A stretch of DNA of 64,000 bases from JAWKUK01 sp041398605. GTDB taxonomy: Bacteria > Planctomycetota > UBA1135 > GCA-002686595. Of the stretch, positions 34,819 through 45,268 are shown piece by piece (within the stretch, counting starts at the first letter, position 1; every line of letters begins with the position of its first letter). Under the pieces are notes generated by a model. The model was not told where the DNA came from, searched no databases, and saw only the letters and a program-made list of their open reading frames with translations. The DNA lies in NCBI GenBank assembly GCA_041398605.1, contig JAWKUK010000011.1, positions 62,001 to 126,000 on the forward strand, in the 5' to 3' direction. Both the position numbers and the translations under genes were made by a program.

Positions 34819-35210
34819 GCCCCGCTGGCCCCCTCCCGCAGGACACTCTCGACGGCGCCGCAGAGCGTGGACCAACGCGAGCGGCGCGCGGCGAGGTCGC
34901 GGCGGCCCGCCGCGGTCGCGCGATAGACGCGCACCCTGCGCTTGGTGCTCGACGTCCCCCAGGCCCCTTTGATGAGGCCCTGGCGCTCGAGGCGGTGCAG
35001 CGCGGGGTAGAGGCTGCCCTCTTCGACGCGTAGCACGTCGGCGCTGAGCAAGTGCAAGCGACGCGCGACCTCGTAGCCGTGCAGGGGCTCAGCGGCGAGG
35101 ACCTGCAGCGTCAGGAGCTCCAGCGTGCCCTGCGGGAGCTCGAGGCGCTCGCCCGCGGGCGGCGGGGTCGAGGTCGGCGCGGGGCCGCGGTCGGGCGGGT
35201 GCTCAGGCAT
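34815..35210 (-). CDS. PadR family transcriptional regulator
   Basis: 131 residues. A proline-rich N-terminus leads to the PadR winged helix: L-P-Q-G-T-L-E-L-L-T-L-Q-V-L, H-G-Y-E-V-A-R-R-L, then EEGSLYPALHRLERQGLI, the recognition helix signature. The short C-terminal helix (A-R-R-S-R-W-S-T-L) serves dimerisation in this subfamily. PadR proteins usually repress their own operon. The stop overlaps the start of the following membrane protein by ATGA, so the pair is translationally coupled. Confidence 0.93.
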   Translation of the reverse strand: MPEHPPDRGPAPTSTPPPAGERLELPQGTLELLTLQVLAAEPLHGYEVARRLHLLSADVLRVEEGSLYPALHRLERQGLIKGAWGTSSTKRRVRVYRATAAGRRDLAARRSRWSTLCGAVESVLREGASGA

Positions 35211-35218
35211 GGCGTTGG

Positions 35219-35276
35219 CCTAGTTCGGCTAGGGATTCAACAGCCTGCCGCAGCACCCCTAGTCGCGCAAGGGGTG
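35219..35276. promoter_or_regulatory. Inverted repeats upstream of padR, candidate operator
   Basis: Two dyads lie within 70 bp upstream of the padR ATG: cctag-ttcgg-ctagg (35219-35233) and cacccct-agtcgcgca-aggggtg (35254-35276). The pentamer cctag also recurs inside the second (35258-35262). The classical PadR consensus (ATGT-n8-ACAT) is not seen, so assignment to PadR rests on position alone. Confidence 0.4.
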
Positions 35277-35335
35277 TCGCCGGAGTTTCGCGCGCAGCGC
35301 GCATGGGCCTCGGCGCCCTCTCAGCGCTGGGCGCC

Positions 35336-36541
35336 TCAACGCGGCCGGATGCGGACCGCGCTCGAGAAGTTCGAGACCGGGACGCCGCCCTGGACGTCGC
35401 GGTACCAGCACTGGAAGTGCAGCGATTCGCCTGCGGCGAGGCCGGCCTCGACCGGAAGCTGGGTGAGGTCGATCGGCATCAAGAAGCCCGCAAACGGGTC
35501 CCCCGCGGCGGTCGCCACGCCGAGGCGCGCGATCGAGGCGCCGCCGAGGCAGAGGATCCCTTGGCTCGCGCCTGGATGGAAGACATGGCCCCTGCCACGA
35601 CCGGCGAGCGCGAGCACGAGGCTGCCGTCCGGGAAGGACTCGCCGCGCAACGTCAACGCGCGGTCCGAGATCCGCGGGCTGCCGTCGACAAAGAGCTCGG
35701 CGCCGATCTGCGAGGTCGAGTTCGGCCGGCCCCGGCAGAAGTGGTCACCGGCGAACCACTCGAGCTCGGTCTGCGCCCGGAGCGCACCGTCGGGGAAGGC
35801 CGCCGTGCGGAGGAGCAGGTATTGGAACCCCTCGTCCAAGTCGCGCAGCTCATCGGCGCTGAGCGTGCCGGCAGGGAGGTCGACGAAGAACGTGCTGGGT
35901 AGGTTCGACGTGTCGAACGGCGCGAGGTCCAGGACGAGCGGGCCGTTCTCGCCGAACCACGCGGGGCCCCGCAGCTCCAGGCCGGTGCAGGGCAGGTCGA
36001 GCCCGCTCGTTTGCCCGGAGAGGATGACGCGGCCGCTCGCGTAGCGCGTGAGGTGCAGCATCGCGCTCGCGGCGGTGGCCCCAATCGAGCCGACGACCTG
36101 CGCGGAGTCGAGGATGCGGAGCTCGATGACCGGGTCGGGGAAGTGAAAGAGCCCCGCCATCTCGCCGAGGGGGAAGGCGGTCGTGCAGAGGTGCAGCTCG
36201 TAGCCCTCGGCCACAGCGGCGTCGAGGGGCGCGCCCGCGAGCTGCACCACACCGGACGCAAAGCCGGCGCGCAGGCCGTCGAAGCCGACCGTGCCCAGCA
36301 CGGCGCCATGCGGTGTCCGGACCTCCACCGCGACGAGGTCGCCGAGGAGGCCTTGGTAGTCGCACCAAGCGCTGAGCGCGCCTGCTTCGACGTCGAGGTC
36401 CGTGAACGCGAGGCCGAAGTTCGAGCCGGCGGCCCCTTGCACCCAGGATTGGCTGGAGAGCACTTGCCCAGCGGCGGACGGCGCTGCGAGGGCGGCGCAG
36501 AGGAGGACGGCGAGCGGGGGAGCGAAGCGGAGTTGGCGCAT
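35336..36541 (-). CDS. Secreted protein with two CHRD-like domains and the shared C-terminal module
   Basis: 401 residues. The signal peptide is PPLAVLLCAALAAPSAAGQ. Two repeats (about 35-150 and 150-260) end alike: Y-E-L-H-L-C-T-T-A-F-P-L-G-E-M-A-G and Y-L-L-L-R-T-A-A-F-P-D-G-A-L-R-A-Q, resembling the H-T-x-x-[FY]-P-x-G-E-[IL]-R-G-Q end of CHRD domains, although the histidine is lost. Residues 268-401 are the common module in a divergent form (FCRGRPNSTS, ILCLGG, FQCWYRDVQGG, SNFSSAV). The function is unknown and probably structural. It is transcribed away from the nitric oxide reductase start, with 190 bp separating its own start from the norZ stop. Confidence 0.7.
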   Translation of the reverse strand: MRQLRFAPPLAVLLCAALAAPSAAGQVLSSQSWVQGAAGSNFGLAFTDLDVEAGALSAWCDYQGLLGDLVAVEVRTPHGAVLGTVGFDGLRAGFASGVVQLAGAPLDAAVAEGYELHLCTTAFPLGEMAGLFHFPDPVIELRILDSAQVVGSIGATAASAMLHLTRYASGRVILSGQTSGLDLPCTGLELRGPAWFGENGPLVLDLAPFDTSNLPSTFFVDLPAGTLSADELRDLDEGFQYLLLRTAAFPDGALRAQTELEWFAGDHFCRGRPNSTSQIGAELFVDGSPRISDRALTLRGESFPDGSLVLALAGRGRGHVFHPGASQGILCLGGASIARLGVATAAGDPFAGFLMPIDLTQLPVEAGLAAGESLHFQCWYRDVQGGVPVSNFSSAVRIRPR

Positions 36542-36731
36542 AGCGAGGTCTCGAAGACGGGGTCGTCGGCGGGGTCACCCCTCTGCTTGCAGGGAGGTCC
36601 GGATCGTTGCGCCGTCCGCGCTGATTCTGACACCTCGCCGCTCTGAGCGCCCGCCGCAGGGCTGCCCGCCTCAGGACGAGAAGGATCAAGGATCACCCTT
36701 CACGCCCCGAGCCATTGGTCCAGCGCGCCCG

Positions 36732-39017
36732 TCACCCCTCGGTCACTTGCGGCATGTCGGCTTGGATCAGGTCGGACCTGCGTTGATACGACCAGCCGAA
36801 CCTCAGGCCGAGGCAGAACCAGACGAGCGCTGCGACCCCCGAGAGGAAGACTGTGTCGCCGACGATGCGCAGCCAGCGCAGGAGCTCGACGACCGGGAGC
36901 TGCAAGAAGTCCGCGCTGCGGGCATACCATAGCCCGACGTCGACGCTCGCAAACGTCTGCATGAGCCCGATGGGCAAGAGGCTCAACGCCACCATGAGCC
37001 CCAGGCCGATGTTCATCGCCCAGAACGAGTAGCCGAGCATGCGCTCGCGCCAGGGCTCGTCGCCCGCGAGGCGGCGGAAGAGCATCAAGATCAAGCCGAT
37101 CGACAAGAGCCCGTACACCCCGAAGAGCGCTGTGTGCGCGTGAACGGGCGTCGTGTTGAGGCCCTGCATGAAGTACAGCGCGATCGGCGGATTGATGAGG
37201 AAGCCGAAGAGGCCTGCTCCGACGAGGTTCCAGAACGCGACCCCAACGAAGAAGCGAATGGGCCAGCGATAGCGCCTCATCCACGCCGCGCGCCGCTCCA
37301 TGCGCAGGGTTTTGAGCGCTTCGTAGCCAACGAGGACGAGAGGCACGACCTCGAGCGCGCTGAACATCGCGCCGATCGCCGTAATCGAGACCGGGGTCCC
37401 GCTGAAGTAGAGGTGGTGGAACGTGCCGGGGATGCCGCCGACGAGGAAGATCGCCGTCGCCGCGACCGACGCGCGCGCCGCGACCTTGAAGGAGATCAAG
37501 CCGAGGCGGCTGAACAGGAAGGAGAGCGCTGCGGTCGCGAAGACCTCGAAGAACCCCTCGACCCAAAGGTGGACCACCCACCAGCGCCAGTACTCGGCGA
37601 CGGCCAAGTGGCTGCGCGCTCCGTACAGGAAGCCTGCGCCATACAGGAGCCCGATCGCAACGACCGACCCCGCAAAGAGCGTGACGAGGCCGCGGCTCTC
37701 GCTGCCGCGGCGCAAGGCCGGCGCGATGCCGCGCAACATCAGCACGAGCCACAGGATCAGACCCACGTACAGCGCGATTTGCCACGCACGGCCCAGGTCA
37801 ACGTACTCGTAGCCTTGATGCCCAAACCAGAAGCCCGCGTCGAGCCCCATCATCTGGTGAACCGAGAACCACTCGCCAGTGAGGGACCCGACGACGACCA
37901 GCACGAGCGCGCCAAAGAGCACGTTGACACCGAGGCGCTGGAGCTTGGGCTCGTGCCCGCCGATGAGCGGCGCCAGGAAGAGCCCTGCGGCCAGGAACGC
38001 CGTCGCGATCCAGAACATCGCCGTCTGCAGGTGCCATGTCCGTACGATCGCGTAGGGCAGGAAGTCGGCGATAGGGAGGCCGTAGAACGAGTCCCCTTCG
38101 ACGGTGTAGTGCGCGAGGAGCGCGCCCAGCGCCACCTGCACGACGAACAGCGCCAGCGCGATGGCGCCGTACTTGCCCGTCGCGCGCATGGACGGCGTCA
38201 GCGACATGTGGCGCAACGGGTCGATGGGCGGCGGGACTGGGTCAGCCTCTTCCGCGCGTTTCGCGGCGTGATACCAGACGAGCGCGCCGACGGCGGCCAG
38301 CAGGAGCAGGATCGATACGAGCGACCATACGACGTTTGCCGCGGTCGGCGTGTTGCCGACGAGCGGCTCGTGCGGCCAGTTGCTGGTGTAGCTGTACGAG
38401 AGGCCCGGGCGCTCTGTGACGCACGACCATGCTGTCCAGCCGAAGAAGTCCATGAGCGCATCGAGGCGCGCAGGGTCCTTGACTGCCTCGTTGTGCAGCG
38501 CATAGCTCTCGCGCAGATCCGCCAACGCCGGGTCGCCGCCGAACAGCGCGCGATAGTGTGACGCGACGTGTTGCATCGCGAGCGCGCGCTCGGGGCTGAT
38601 GGTCAGCGCGCCCGTCTCCACGTCGAACGTGTTGCGACGCATCTCGCGCTTGACACGGCTCGCGAGCTCGTCCTGCTGGGCGATGTCGAGCTCGGCAAAC
38701 GTCACACCGCGCTCGGCCACCGCCCATACGTCGCGCAGCGCGAGGACCTCTCGGTGCAGCCAGTCGGCGGACCAATCCGGTGCCTGATATGCGCCGTGAC
38801 CCCAGACGGAGCCGATCTGCTGGCCGCCGATGCTCTGCCAGACCTGTTGGCCATCGAGGATCGACGCGCGGGTGGCGAGCTCGTCGCCGGTCGTCGTGAC
38901 GACACGGTCTGGGATGGGCGGCGCTTGGCGATACACCTCACGTCCGAAGAAGCCGAGGAGGAACGTGGCGCCGCCGACGACGAGCGCGAGCGTGAGCCAG
39001 GGAGGACGTTGGGACAT
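36732..39017 (-). CDS. norZ: Quinol-dependent nitric oxide reductase (qNOR)
   Basis: 761 residues from the ATG at 39017, the normal qNOR size. The N-terminal part (about 30-240) is the periplasmic NorC-like extension that defines quinol-type enzymes (Q-Q-V-W-Q-S-I-G-G-Q-Q-I-G-S-V-W-G-H-G). About 12-13 membrane helices of the haem-copper oxidase fold follow. They contain the haem and Fe-B histidines in T-W-H-L-Q-T-A, V-V-H-L-W-V-E-G, G-T-F-H-H-L-Y and P-V-H-A-H-T-A-L-F-G-V-Y-G. The enzyme reduces two NO to N2O with quinol electrons at the inner membrane. No other denitrification gene and no NsrR- or FNR-type site is visible, which points to NO detoxification rather than full denitrification. 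Confidence 0.95.
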   Translation of the reverse strand: MSQRPPWLTLALVVGGATFLLGFFGREVYRQAPPIPDRVVTTTGDELATRASILDGQQVWQSIGGQQIGSVWGHGAYQAPDWSADWLHREVLALRDVWAVAERGVTFAELDIAQQDELASRVKREMRRNTFDVETGALTISPERALAMQHVASHYRALFGGDPALADLRESYALHNEAVKDPARLDALMDFFGWTAWSCVTERPGLSYSYTSNWPHEPLVGNTPTAANVVWSLVSILLLLAAVGALVWYHAAKRAEEADPVPPPIDPLRHMSLTPSMRATGKYGAIALALFVVQVALGALLAHYTVEGDSFYGLPIADFLPYAIVRTWHLQTAMFWIATAFLAAGLFLAPLIGGHEPKLQRLGVNVLFGALVLVVVGSLTGEWFSVHQMMGLDAGFWFGHQGYEYVDLGRAWQIALYVGLILWLVLMLRGIAPALRRGSESRGLVTLFAGSVVAIGLLYGAGFLYGARSHLAVAEYWRWWVVHLWVEGFFEVFATAALSFLFSRLGLISFKVAARASVAATAIFLVGGIPGTFHHLYFSGTPVSITAIGAMFSALEVVPLVLVGYEALKTLRMERRAAWMRRYRWPIRFFVGVAFWNLVGAGLFGFLINPPIALYFMQGLNTTPVHAHTALFGVYGLLSIGLILMLFRRLAGDEPWRERMLGYSFWAMNIGLGLMVALSLLPIGLMQTFASVDVGLWYARSADFLQLPVVELLRWLRIVGDTVFLSGVAALVWFCLGLRFGWSYQRRSDLIQADMPQVTEG

Positions 39018-39045
39018 GACCTGTGTGGGTGGGTGGATCGGAGCG

Positions 39046-39069
39046 GCACAAGGCCCCGGGGGCCTGTGC
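39046..39069 (-). promoter_or_regulatory. Hairpin in the norZ leader
   Basis: gcaca-a-ggcccc and the facing ggggcc-tgtgc form a stem with a single bulged A, 29-52 bp upstream of the norZ ATG. It could be an operator or leader structure; it does not match known NO-regulator consensus sites. Confidence 0.3.
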
Positions 39070-39315
39070 TCGACGCCCGCTGCATGGCACGCCGCGTGCC
39101 AACGATCCACCTGCCCTGCGCGCCCCGTGGAGCCCCCTCGTGGACGCTCCAGCGCGACCTGCGTGGGCATTTCGGTTGTCTGTTCGACCTCGCAGTGGTC
39201 GGTTTGACTACGAAGGGCTCACGCGGCAACGACACGCTGCCCTCTTCAAGGCGCGCTCGTCACCGTCCGCGCGCCCGGAATGCAGCCCAGCGCCGGCCCT
39301 GCTCATCGGCCCTGC

Positions 39316-40743
<1,428 letters not shown>

Positions 40744-40998
40744 GCGGCGGACTATCGCCGCTCACGGCGCGCGGTACAACCTCCGTCCACATCGATCAGC
40801 CCGGGATTCCGTGCCGTACGGCCGCGCGCAAAGCGACGGGCTGCAACGTGGCGCAGAGCGACGTCCCTACGGAGCGCCGTTGAAGTGTGATCATGGGCGA
40901 CATGTGTGCGCGCGGGAGCTCCGGGTCGAGAGGGAGCGTCCGCCATCGGTCGCGCGCACCCTCGATCTCCCCTGGGCGCCTCCCTCTCGAACGCCTCG

Positions 40999-41583
40999 TC
41001 AACCAGGCGCGTCGGCCTCGACCTGAACGCTCTCCCAAGCGTGGCTCTCGGCTTCGGCCGCCAGCGCGGCGCACTCAGAGTCCCGGTGCGCGCAGCTCCT
41101 GACATTCACGAACCCGAGCGCGGTCAGCGTCTCGCACATGAGCGCTGTGTCCCACACCGAGCGATGCTGGTGGTTCTGCGTGAGCGACGAGAGCGCCTCG
41201 GGTAGGCTCGCGAAGCGGGCGAGCTTCGGCTCTCGCAGGCGCGCCTCGGGCCACTCGAGGTAGCGCTCCAGCGCCGGAACGACGACGCGCAGCGTGCCGC
41301 CCGGCCGCAGGATCCGCGCGACCTCGCGCAGGAGCCGCAGGTTCGCGCTGTACGTCAGGTGCTCGTTGACGTGCTCGAGCAGCACACCGTCGAACGTGCC
41401 GCTCGGCGCCGGCAGCGGCGCCGTCACGTCGACGATCCAGTCCGGCTTGCGGCGGCCGCGCAGCCACTGCTGCGGCTTGAAGTAGTCGGCGTTCACCCAG
41501 CCGGGCAGGAAGCGCTCGCCGCACCCGAGGTTCAGGAGACGCAGGCCCGTCGCGTGCCGGAGCGTGGGCGGCGGTCGACGCAT
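40999..41583 (-). CDS. Class I SAM-dependent methyltransferase (Methyltransf_11 type)
   Basis: 194 residues from the ATG at 41583. The frame is open to 42036, but the extra 151 codons are arginine/proline-rich and look non-coding; the start is therefore uncertain. Motif I is L-L-N-L-G-C-G-E-R-F-L-P-G-W-V-N-A-D-Y. It is followed by the predicted-SAM-methyltransferase pattern G-V-L-L-E-H-V-N-E-H-L and L-R-P-G-G-T-L-R-V-V-V-P-A-L-E-R-Y. This subfamily often sits with polysaccharide or glycolipid genes. The substrate is unknown. It lies 255 bp upstream of dbpA with nothing recognisable between. Confidence 0.82.
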   Translation of the reverse strand: MRRPPPTLRHATGLRLLNLGCGERFLPGWVNADYFKPQQWLRGRRKPDWIVDVTAPLPAPSGTFDGVLLEHVNEHLTYSANLRLLREVARILRPGGTLRVVVPALERYLEWPEARLREPKLARFASLPEALSSLTQNHQHRSVWDTALMCETLTALGFVNVRSCAHRDSECAALAAEAESHAWESVQVEADAPG

Positions 41584-42417
41584 CAGGCGTCGCGTGACGC
41601 GGCCGCATGCGGACCAGGCCGCGGCCCGCGGCCACGACTCCAGCCGGGATCGTTCGAGGGCACTGAAGCGCGCGTGGAGCGCGTGTTCGCGGTCGTTGCG
41701 AGCCTCTTGACGCGTGGCCCCCAGCGGGTGGGCCTCAAGCGGCGGCAGCGCCCCGGGGGTGCGCTTGGGCTCCGCGACCCACACCTCGCGGTCGCCGGCC
41801 GCGCCACCGGAGGTCGCGTGACCCGTGCCTGGTTGCGTGGCCCCGCGCGGAGGCGGCGCTGTGGCCTGGCGCGGGACGAGGGTGATCGGGCGCTCGAGTT
41901 CGTGTCGCAAAGGGGGGCTCCGGAGCGAGTGTTCGACCGCAGATCGAGATCCCTTGAGGCCCCGACCCTCGCTGGTGACGGCGCGGCGGGCGGTCGGACG
42001 GGCAATCGAGCCAGAGGACACGCCGCGGACATGCACGCCGCGCGGACTTCATTCAGGCTCTCCGGCGCTCGACGACGAGCGCGCCTGACGACGCGCGCCG
42101 GGGACCCAGCAGGAGCAGGTCCACGGCGCGCGCGGCATGGCGCTGCTCCCAGATCGAGCGCGCCCGAGCGCCACCACGAGACTGGTCGAGAAAGCCTCAT
42201 CTTTTGGCGTCGCGGCGGGCGAAAACAGGAAGACGCACTCGCTGTGATCGGAGCAGCGGCGGAGCGCATCCAAAGACGCTTCTACCGCAGGCGCGCCCCC
42301 GCGAGGGTGCGGGCCAAACGGCTCCGACCGGGCCCTCGCAGGGCTCGCCAACGACTCTCTCTCTCCCGATCACTGCCGGCTCCAACCACGGAGCCGGACT
42401 CCAAACGACCAACCTCA
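41584..42417. other. 834-bp region without a recognisable gene
   Basis: Long open frames exist on both strands, but all have shadow-like, arginine- and proline-rich translations and none has a recognisable domain. It may include the 5' end of the minus-strand methyltransferase and a long leader or promoter region for the plus-strand secreted protein. A hairpin at 42376-42397 ends 20 bp before that gene's ATG. Confidence 0.5.
42376..42397 (+). promoter_or_regulatory. Hairpin in the leader of the secreted carbohydrate-binding-like gene
   Basis: ccggctcc (42376-42383), loop aaccac, ggagccgg (42390-42397): a perfect 8-bp stem 20 bp upstream of the start codon. It might protect or regulate the message. 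Confidence 0.4.
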
Positions 42418-43425
42418 ATGAGCCAACTCATGCTTCAAACTGGCCGTCAACTGCTCGCGCTCGGTCTGCTCGCTGCTGTCGCTACACCCGCCGCCCTCGC
42501 TGACGGCGGCGTCTTCGTCGAGCAGAACGGCATCGTTTCGATCCACATGGAGTCGAACCCGCCCGCGGGCTGGGCTGAGAGCACCTCGACGCCCGGCTTC
42601 ACCGGCGAGAGCTACTACGTTTGGAACGGCCCGGACCTGTTCCAGCAGCCCGGGGTCCAGGGTCTGATCAACTTCGACATCCTGATCTCCACCCAGGGGA
42701 CCTACACGCTGAACCTGCGTAACCGTCACGACCATCCCAATCCCACAGAGGCGAACGACATCTGGGTGAAGATGGACAACGGCCCGTGGGAGAAGGTCTT
42801 CTCGAACGGCTACACGAGCCTGCCGTACGTCGGGCACTGGTCCTGGGAGGCCCGCACGGAGCACTCCGGCTACCCGCAGGCGACCTACTGGCTGAGCACC
42901 GGCATGCACCGCCTCCAGTTCTCGGCGCGCTCGAACGGCTTCAAGGTGGACAAGGTCCACCTGACGCGACCGACCAACCCGAACGCGACCAACGAGAACT
43001 TCCCGCAGTCGCCCCGGATCGTCGGCGACGCCTACGGCACCGCGGTGCCGAACAGCGCGGGGCTGGTCGGGCAGCTGCGCGGCCTCGGCACGAGCTTCGC
43101 CTCGGAGAGCGAGCTGACGCTCGAGGCGTACAACTTGCCCGTCGGTCACTTTGGCATCTTCCTCGCGAGTCGGACCCAGGGCTTCACGCCCAACCCGGGT
43201 AACTCGAACGGAAACTTGCTCCTGGGCGCGAACTTTGCGCGCGTCCCCGGGGTGTTTGTCGCGGATGCGAACGGTCGCGTGACGCGCTCGCTCGACCTGA
43301 GCGCGCTGCCGGTCCAGGGCGGCGTCGTTGCGGCGCAGGCAGGGCAGACCTGGAACTTCCAGTTCATGCACCGCGAGCAGGGCTCGTCGAACTTCACGCG
43401 CGGCCTCACGGTCACGTTCGAGTGA
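42418..43425 (+). CDS. Secreted carbohydrate-binding-like protein with a cysteine-free copy of the shared C-terminal module
   Basis: 335 residues from the ATG at 42418. The signal peptide is LLALGLLAAVATPAALA. Residues about 30-195 (F-V-E-Q-N-G-I-V-S-I-H-M-E-S, then W-V-K-M-D-N-G-P-W-E-K-V-F and H-R-L-Q-F-S-A-R-S-N-G-F-K-V-D-K) resemble the C-terminal beta-sandwich of GH115 enzymes and related CBM-like domains, where the last segment binds sugar or calcium. Residues about 209-335 are the common module but with both conserved cysteines lost together (Y-G-T-A-V-P-N-S-A-G; G-N-L-L-L-G). No catalytic domain is present. A strong hairpin follows the stop. Confidence 0.76.
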   Translation: MSQLMLQTGRQLLALGLLAAVATPAALADGGVFVEQNGIVSIHMESNPPAGWAESTSTPGFTGESYYVWNGPDLFQQPGVQGLINFDILISTQGTYTLNLRNRHDHPNPTEANDIWVKMDNGPWEKVFSNGYTSLPYVGHWSWEARTEHSGYPQATYWLSTGMHRLQFSARSNGFKVDKVHLTRPTNPNATNENFPQSPRIVGDAYGTAVPNSAGLVGQLRGLGTSFASESELTLEAYNLPVGHFGIFLASRTQGFTPNPGNSNGNLLLGANFARVPGVFVADANGRVTRSLDLSALPVQGGVVAAQAGQTWNFQFMHREQGSSNFTRGLTVTFE

Positions 43426-43450
43426 CACGCGCCGCGTCCGCTTGACCGCG

Positions 43451-43484
43451 AAGCGCGGGGTCCCCTCGTGGGGGTCCCGCGCTT
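43451..43484. terminator. 15-bp hairpin between convergent genes
   Basis: Arms aagcgcggggtcccc (43451-43465) and gggggtcccgcgctt (43470-43484) pair along their whole length if two G-U pairs are allowed, with a four-base loop. It sits midway between two convergent stops (43425 and 43527), the expected place for a bidirectional terminator. There is no U-tract. Confidence 0.6.
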
Positions 43485-43526
43485 TGCGCGTTGGAACGCG
43501 AACCCCGCCGCCGGCGCCGCTCGTCC

Positions 43527-45116
43527 TCAGCCAGGGTCGACCTCGAGCGTGACCCGCCAAGGCAGCGACCCTTGGAACGCGACGAGCAGCCGCCGTAGCT
43601 CTGCGACGACGGCATCCGAGGTTGCGAAGAGCCCGACCTGATTGTCCGCTCCCGTGACGGTCTTGCTGCGCAGCAGGCCCACCCGGGTCCAACCCTCGGG
43701 CGTCGCGTCGAACAGCGAGCGGTGATAGACGATGGCGAGGTCGATCCCACGCTCGCGGACGAGGCCCGCGATGTTCGTGGCGTTCAGGCCCTCGCGCCTG
43801 GCCATACGCCGCGCGTCCTCGGAGCCGAGCCCCCACAGATCGAGCACGTAGTCCGGGTTCTGATACGTGAGCCAGCCGAGATCGTTGGCCGCGATGGGGC
43901 GCTGCCAGCGCTCGACCACGAAGCGGTGCAGCTGGTACTGCTGGTCGTAGGTGCCGCGGCAGGCCCACGGCGTACGCAGCGTGTCGATGACGTAAGGCGC
44001 CCCGATGAGCAGGAGCGCCGCCGCTGCAGCAGCCCGGGCGTCGGAGCGTTGCAGGCCGGCGCGAGCGAGGCGCAGGAGGCAGAGCAGCACGAAGCCGATC
44101 GCATACACCTCGTAGCGCGAGAACCAGCCATAGCGGCCGAAGGTCACGTGCGCGAGCGCGACGCAGACCGCGGCCACGCCGCACACGACATCGCTGCCTC
44201 CGTCCGCCTTGCGCGTGGCGCGCGCGCCCGCGAGCGCAGCGACGATCGCGCCCAACACCAGCAGCGTGCCCGGGCGCTCGGTCAGCGAGGCCTTCAGGTT
44301 GGCGCCGATGGTCCGCACCAGCGCCCCCGAGCCCTGCTGCTCGAGGACACGCGCCGCGAACTCAGACTTGGTCAGGACTGAGCTCGGGAGCCACGGCAAC
44401 CCGACCGACGCCGTGAAGCCGACCCATGCGGCGAGGCCGGCGCCGACCAGAGCGAGCGTCAGCGCCGCGGCCGCGAAGCGCCGCAGGTAGAGCATGCCCC
44501 CGACCACGGCCAACGCGAGCGCGAGGCCCTCGAAGCGGATCAATGGCAGCGCGACCGTCGCCGCGATCAGGGTCGGGTCGAGCCGCCCGTCGCGCGTCGC
44601 CGCCGCGGAGAGGCGCCACACGACGACCACGCACGCGAGGACGTGCAGGGAGTGCTCCATCCCGGTCATCACGAGCCCCCACGAGTTGAGCGCGACGCAG
44701 CACGCGAGGCCCAGCAACACCGAGCCGATCGTGCGCGCGGTCGAGTCGAGCGCGCGCTCGGGCAGGACTCGCTCTGCCAGGAAGCGCCCGATGACGAGCA
44801 CCGTAGCGAGCGCCGCCAGCAAGTTGACGATGAGCGGCCCCGCGCGGCCGAGGCCCATGAGCTCGGTCGGCACGAGCAGCAACGGGTAGAGGATCGACGA
44901 GCTCGGCGCTGCGTACTCGCCGGGGTTGACGCCATAGCCGCCGGCCAGGATCGACTCCGCGACCGACAGGTGGATGTACGGGTCGTCGAGCGAGTAGATC
45001 AGGCGCCCGTCGCACGCCCAGAGCGCAGCCGCGACCAGGGCGAGCGCGAGCGTCGCCCAAGCCGCAACGAGGCGCAGCGTGAAGCGACGGCGAGGGTCCG
45101 AGTGGGGCGTCGGCAT
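43527..45116 (-). CDS. GT-C-like multispanning membrane protein
   Basis: 529 residues from the ATG at 45116. About ten membrane helices. The first extracytoplasmic loop carries S-L-D-D-P-Y-I-H-L-S-V-A-E-S-I, the acidic D-D motif used by GT-C glycosyltransferases (ArnT, PMT and arabinofuranosyltransferase relatives) to bind a lipid-linked sugar. The soluble C-terminal part (A-N-D-L-G-W-L-T-Y then Y-V-L-D-L-W-G-L) is typical of this group. It would transfer a sugar from a polyprenyl-phosphate carrier outside the membrane; donor and acceptor are unknown. One of three such genes in a row; divergent from the next over 152 bp. Confidence 0.72.
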   Translation of the reverse strand: MPTPHSDPRRRFTLRLVAAWATLALALVAAALWACDGRLIYSLDDPYIHLSVAESILAGGYGVNPGEYAAPSSSILYPLLLVPTELMGLGRAGPLIVNLLAALATVLVIGRFLAERVLPERALDSTARTIGSVLLGLACCVALNSWGLVMTGMEHSLHVLACVVVVWRLSAAATRDGRLDPTLIAATVALPLIRFEGLALALAVVGGMLYLRRFAAAALTLALVGAGLAAWVGFTASVGLPWLPSSVLTKSEFAARVLEQQGSGALVRTIGANLKASLTERPGTLLVLGAIVAALAGARATRKADGGSDVVCGVAAVCVALAHVTFGRYGWFSRYEVYAIGFVLLCLLRLARAGLQRSDARAAAAAALLLIGAPYVIDTLRTPWACRGTYDQQYQLHRFVVERWQRPIAANDLGWLTYQNPDYVLDLWGLGSEDARRMARREGLNATNIAGLVRERGIDLAIVYHRSLFDATPEGWTRVGLLRSKTVTGADNQVGLFATSDAVVAELRRLLVAFQGSLPWRVTLEVDPG

Positions 45117-45268
45117 GGCGTGGGCGCGCGACGGGCCCCGTGGACCCCTGCGCGTGCGCGCCGCGAGTAGAGCACGCCGCAGACGCCGCGAGCAATGCTC
45201 CTGCGCGCAACGGTGCCTGAGGTGTCTCGCGCTCGGGCCGCTATGATCTCGCTCCGTTCGAAGGCGCC

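Noticed and set aside
37134..38561. 475-codon frame antisense to norZ
   Set aside because: Arg/Asp/Glu-rich with no hydrophobic core; norZ on the other strand is unambiguous.
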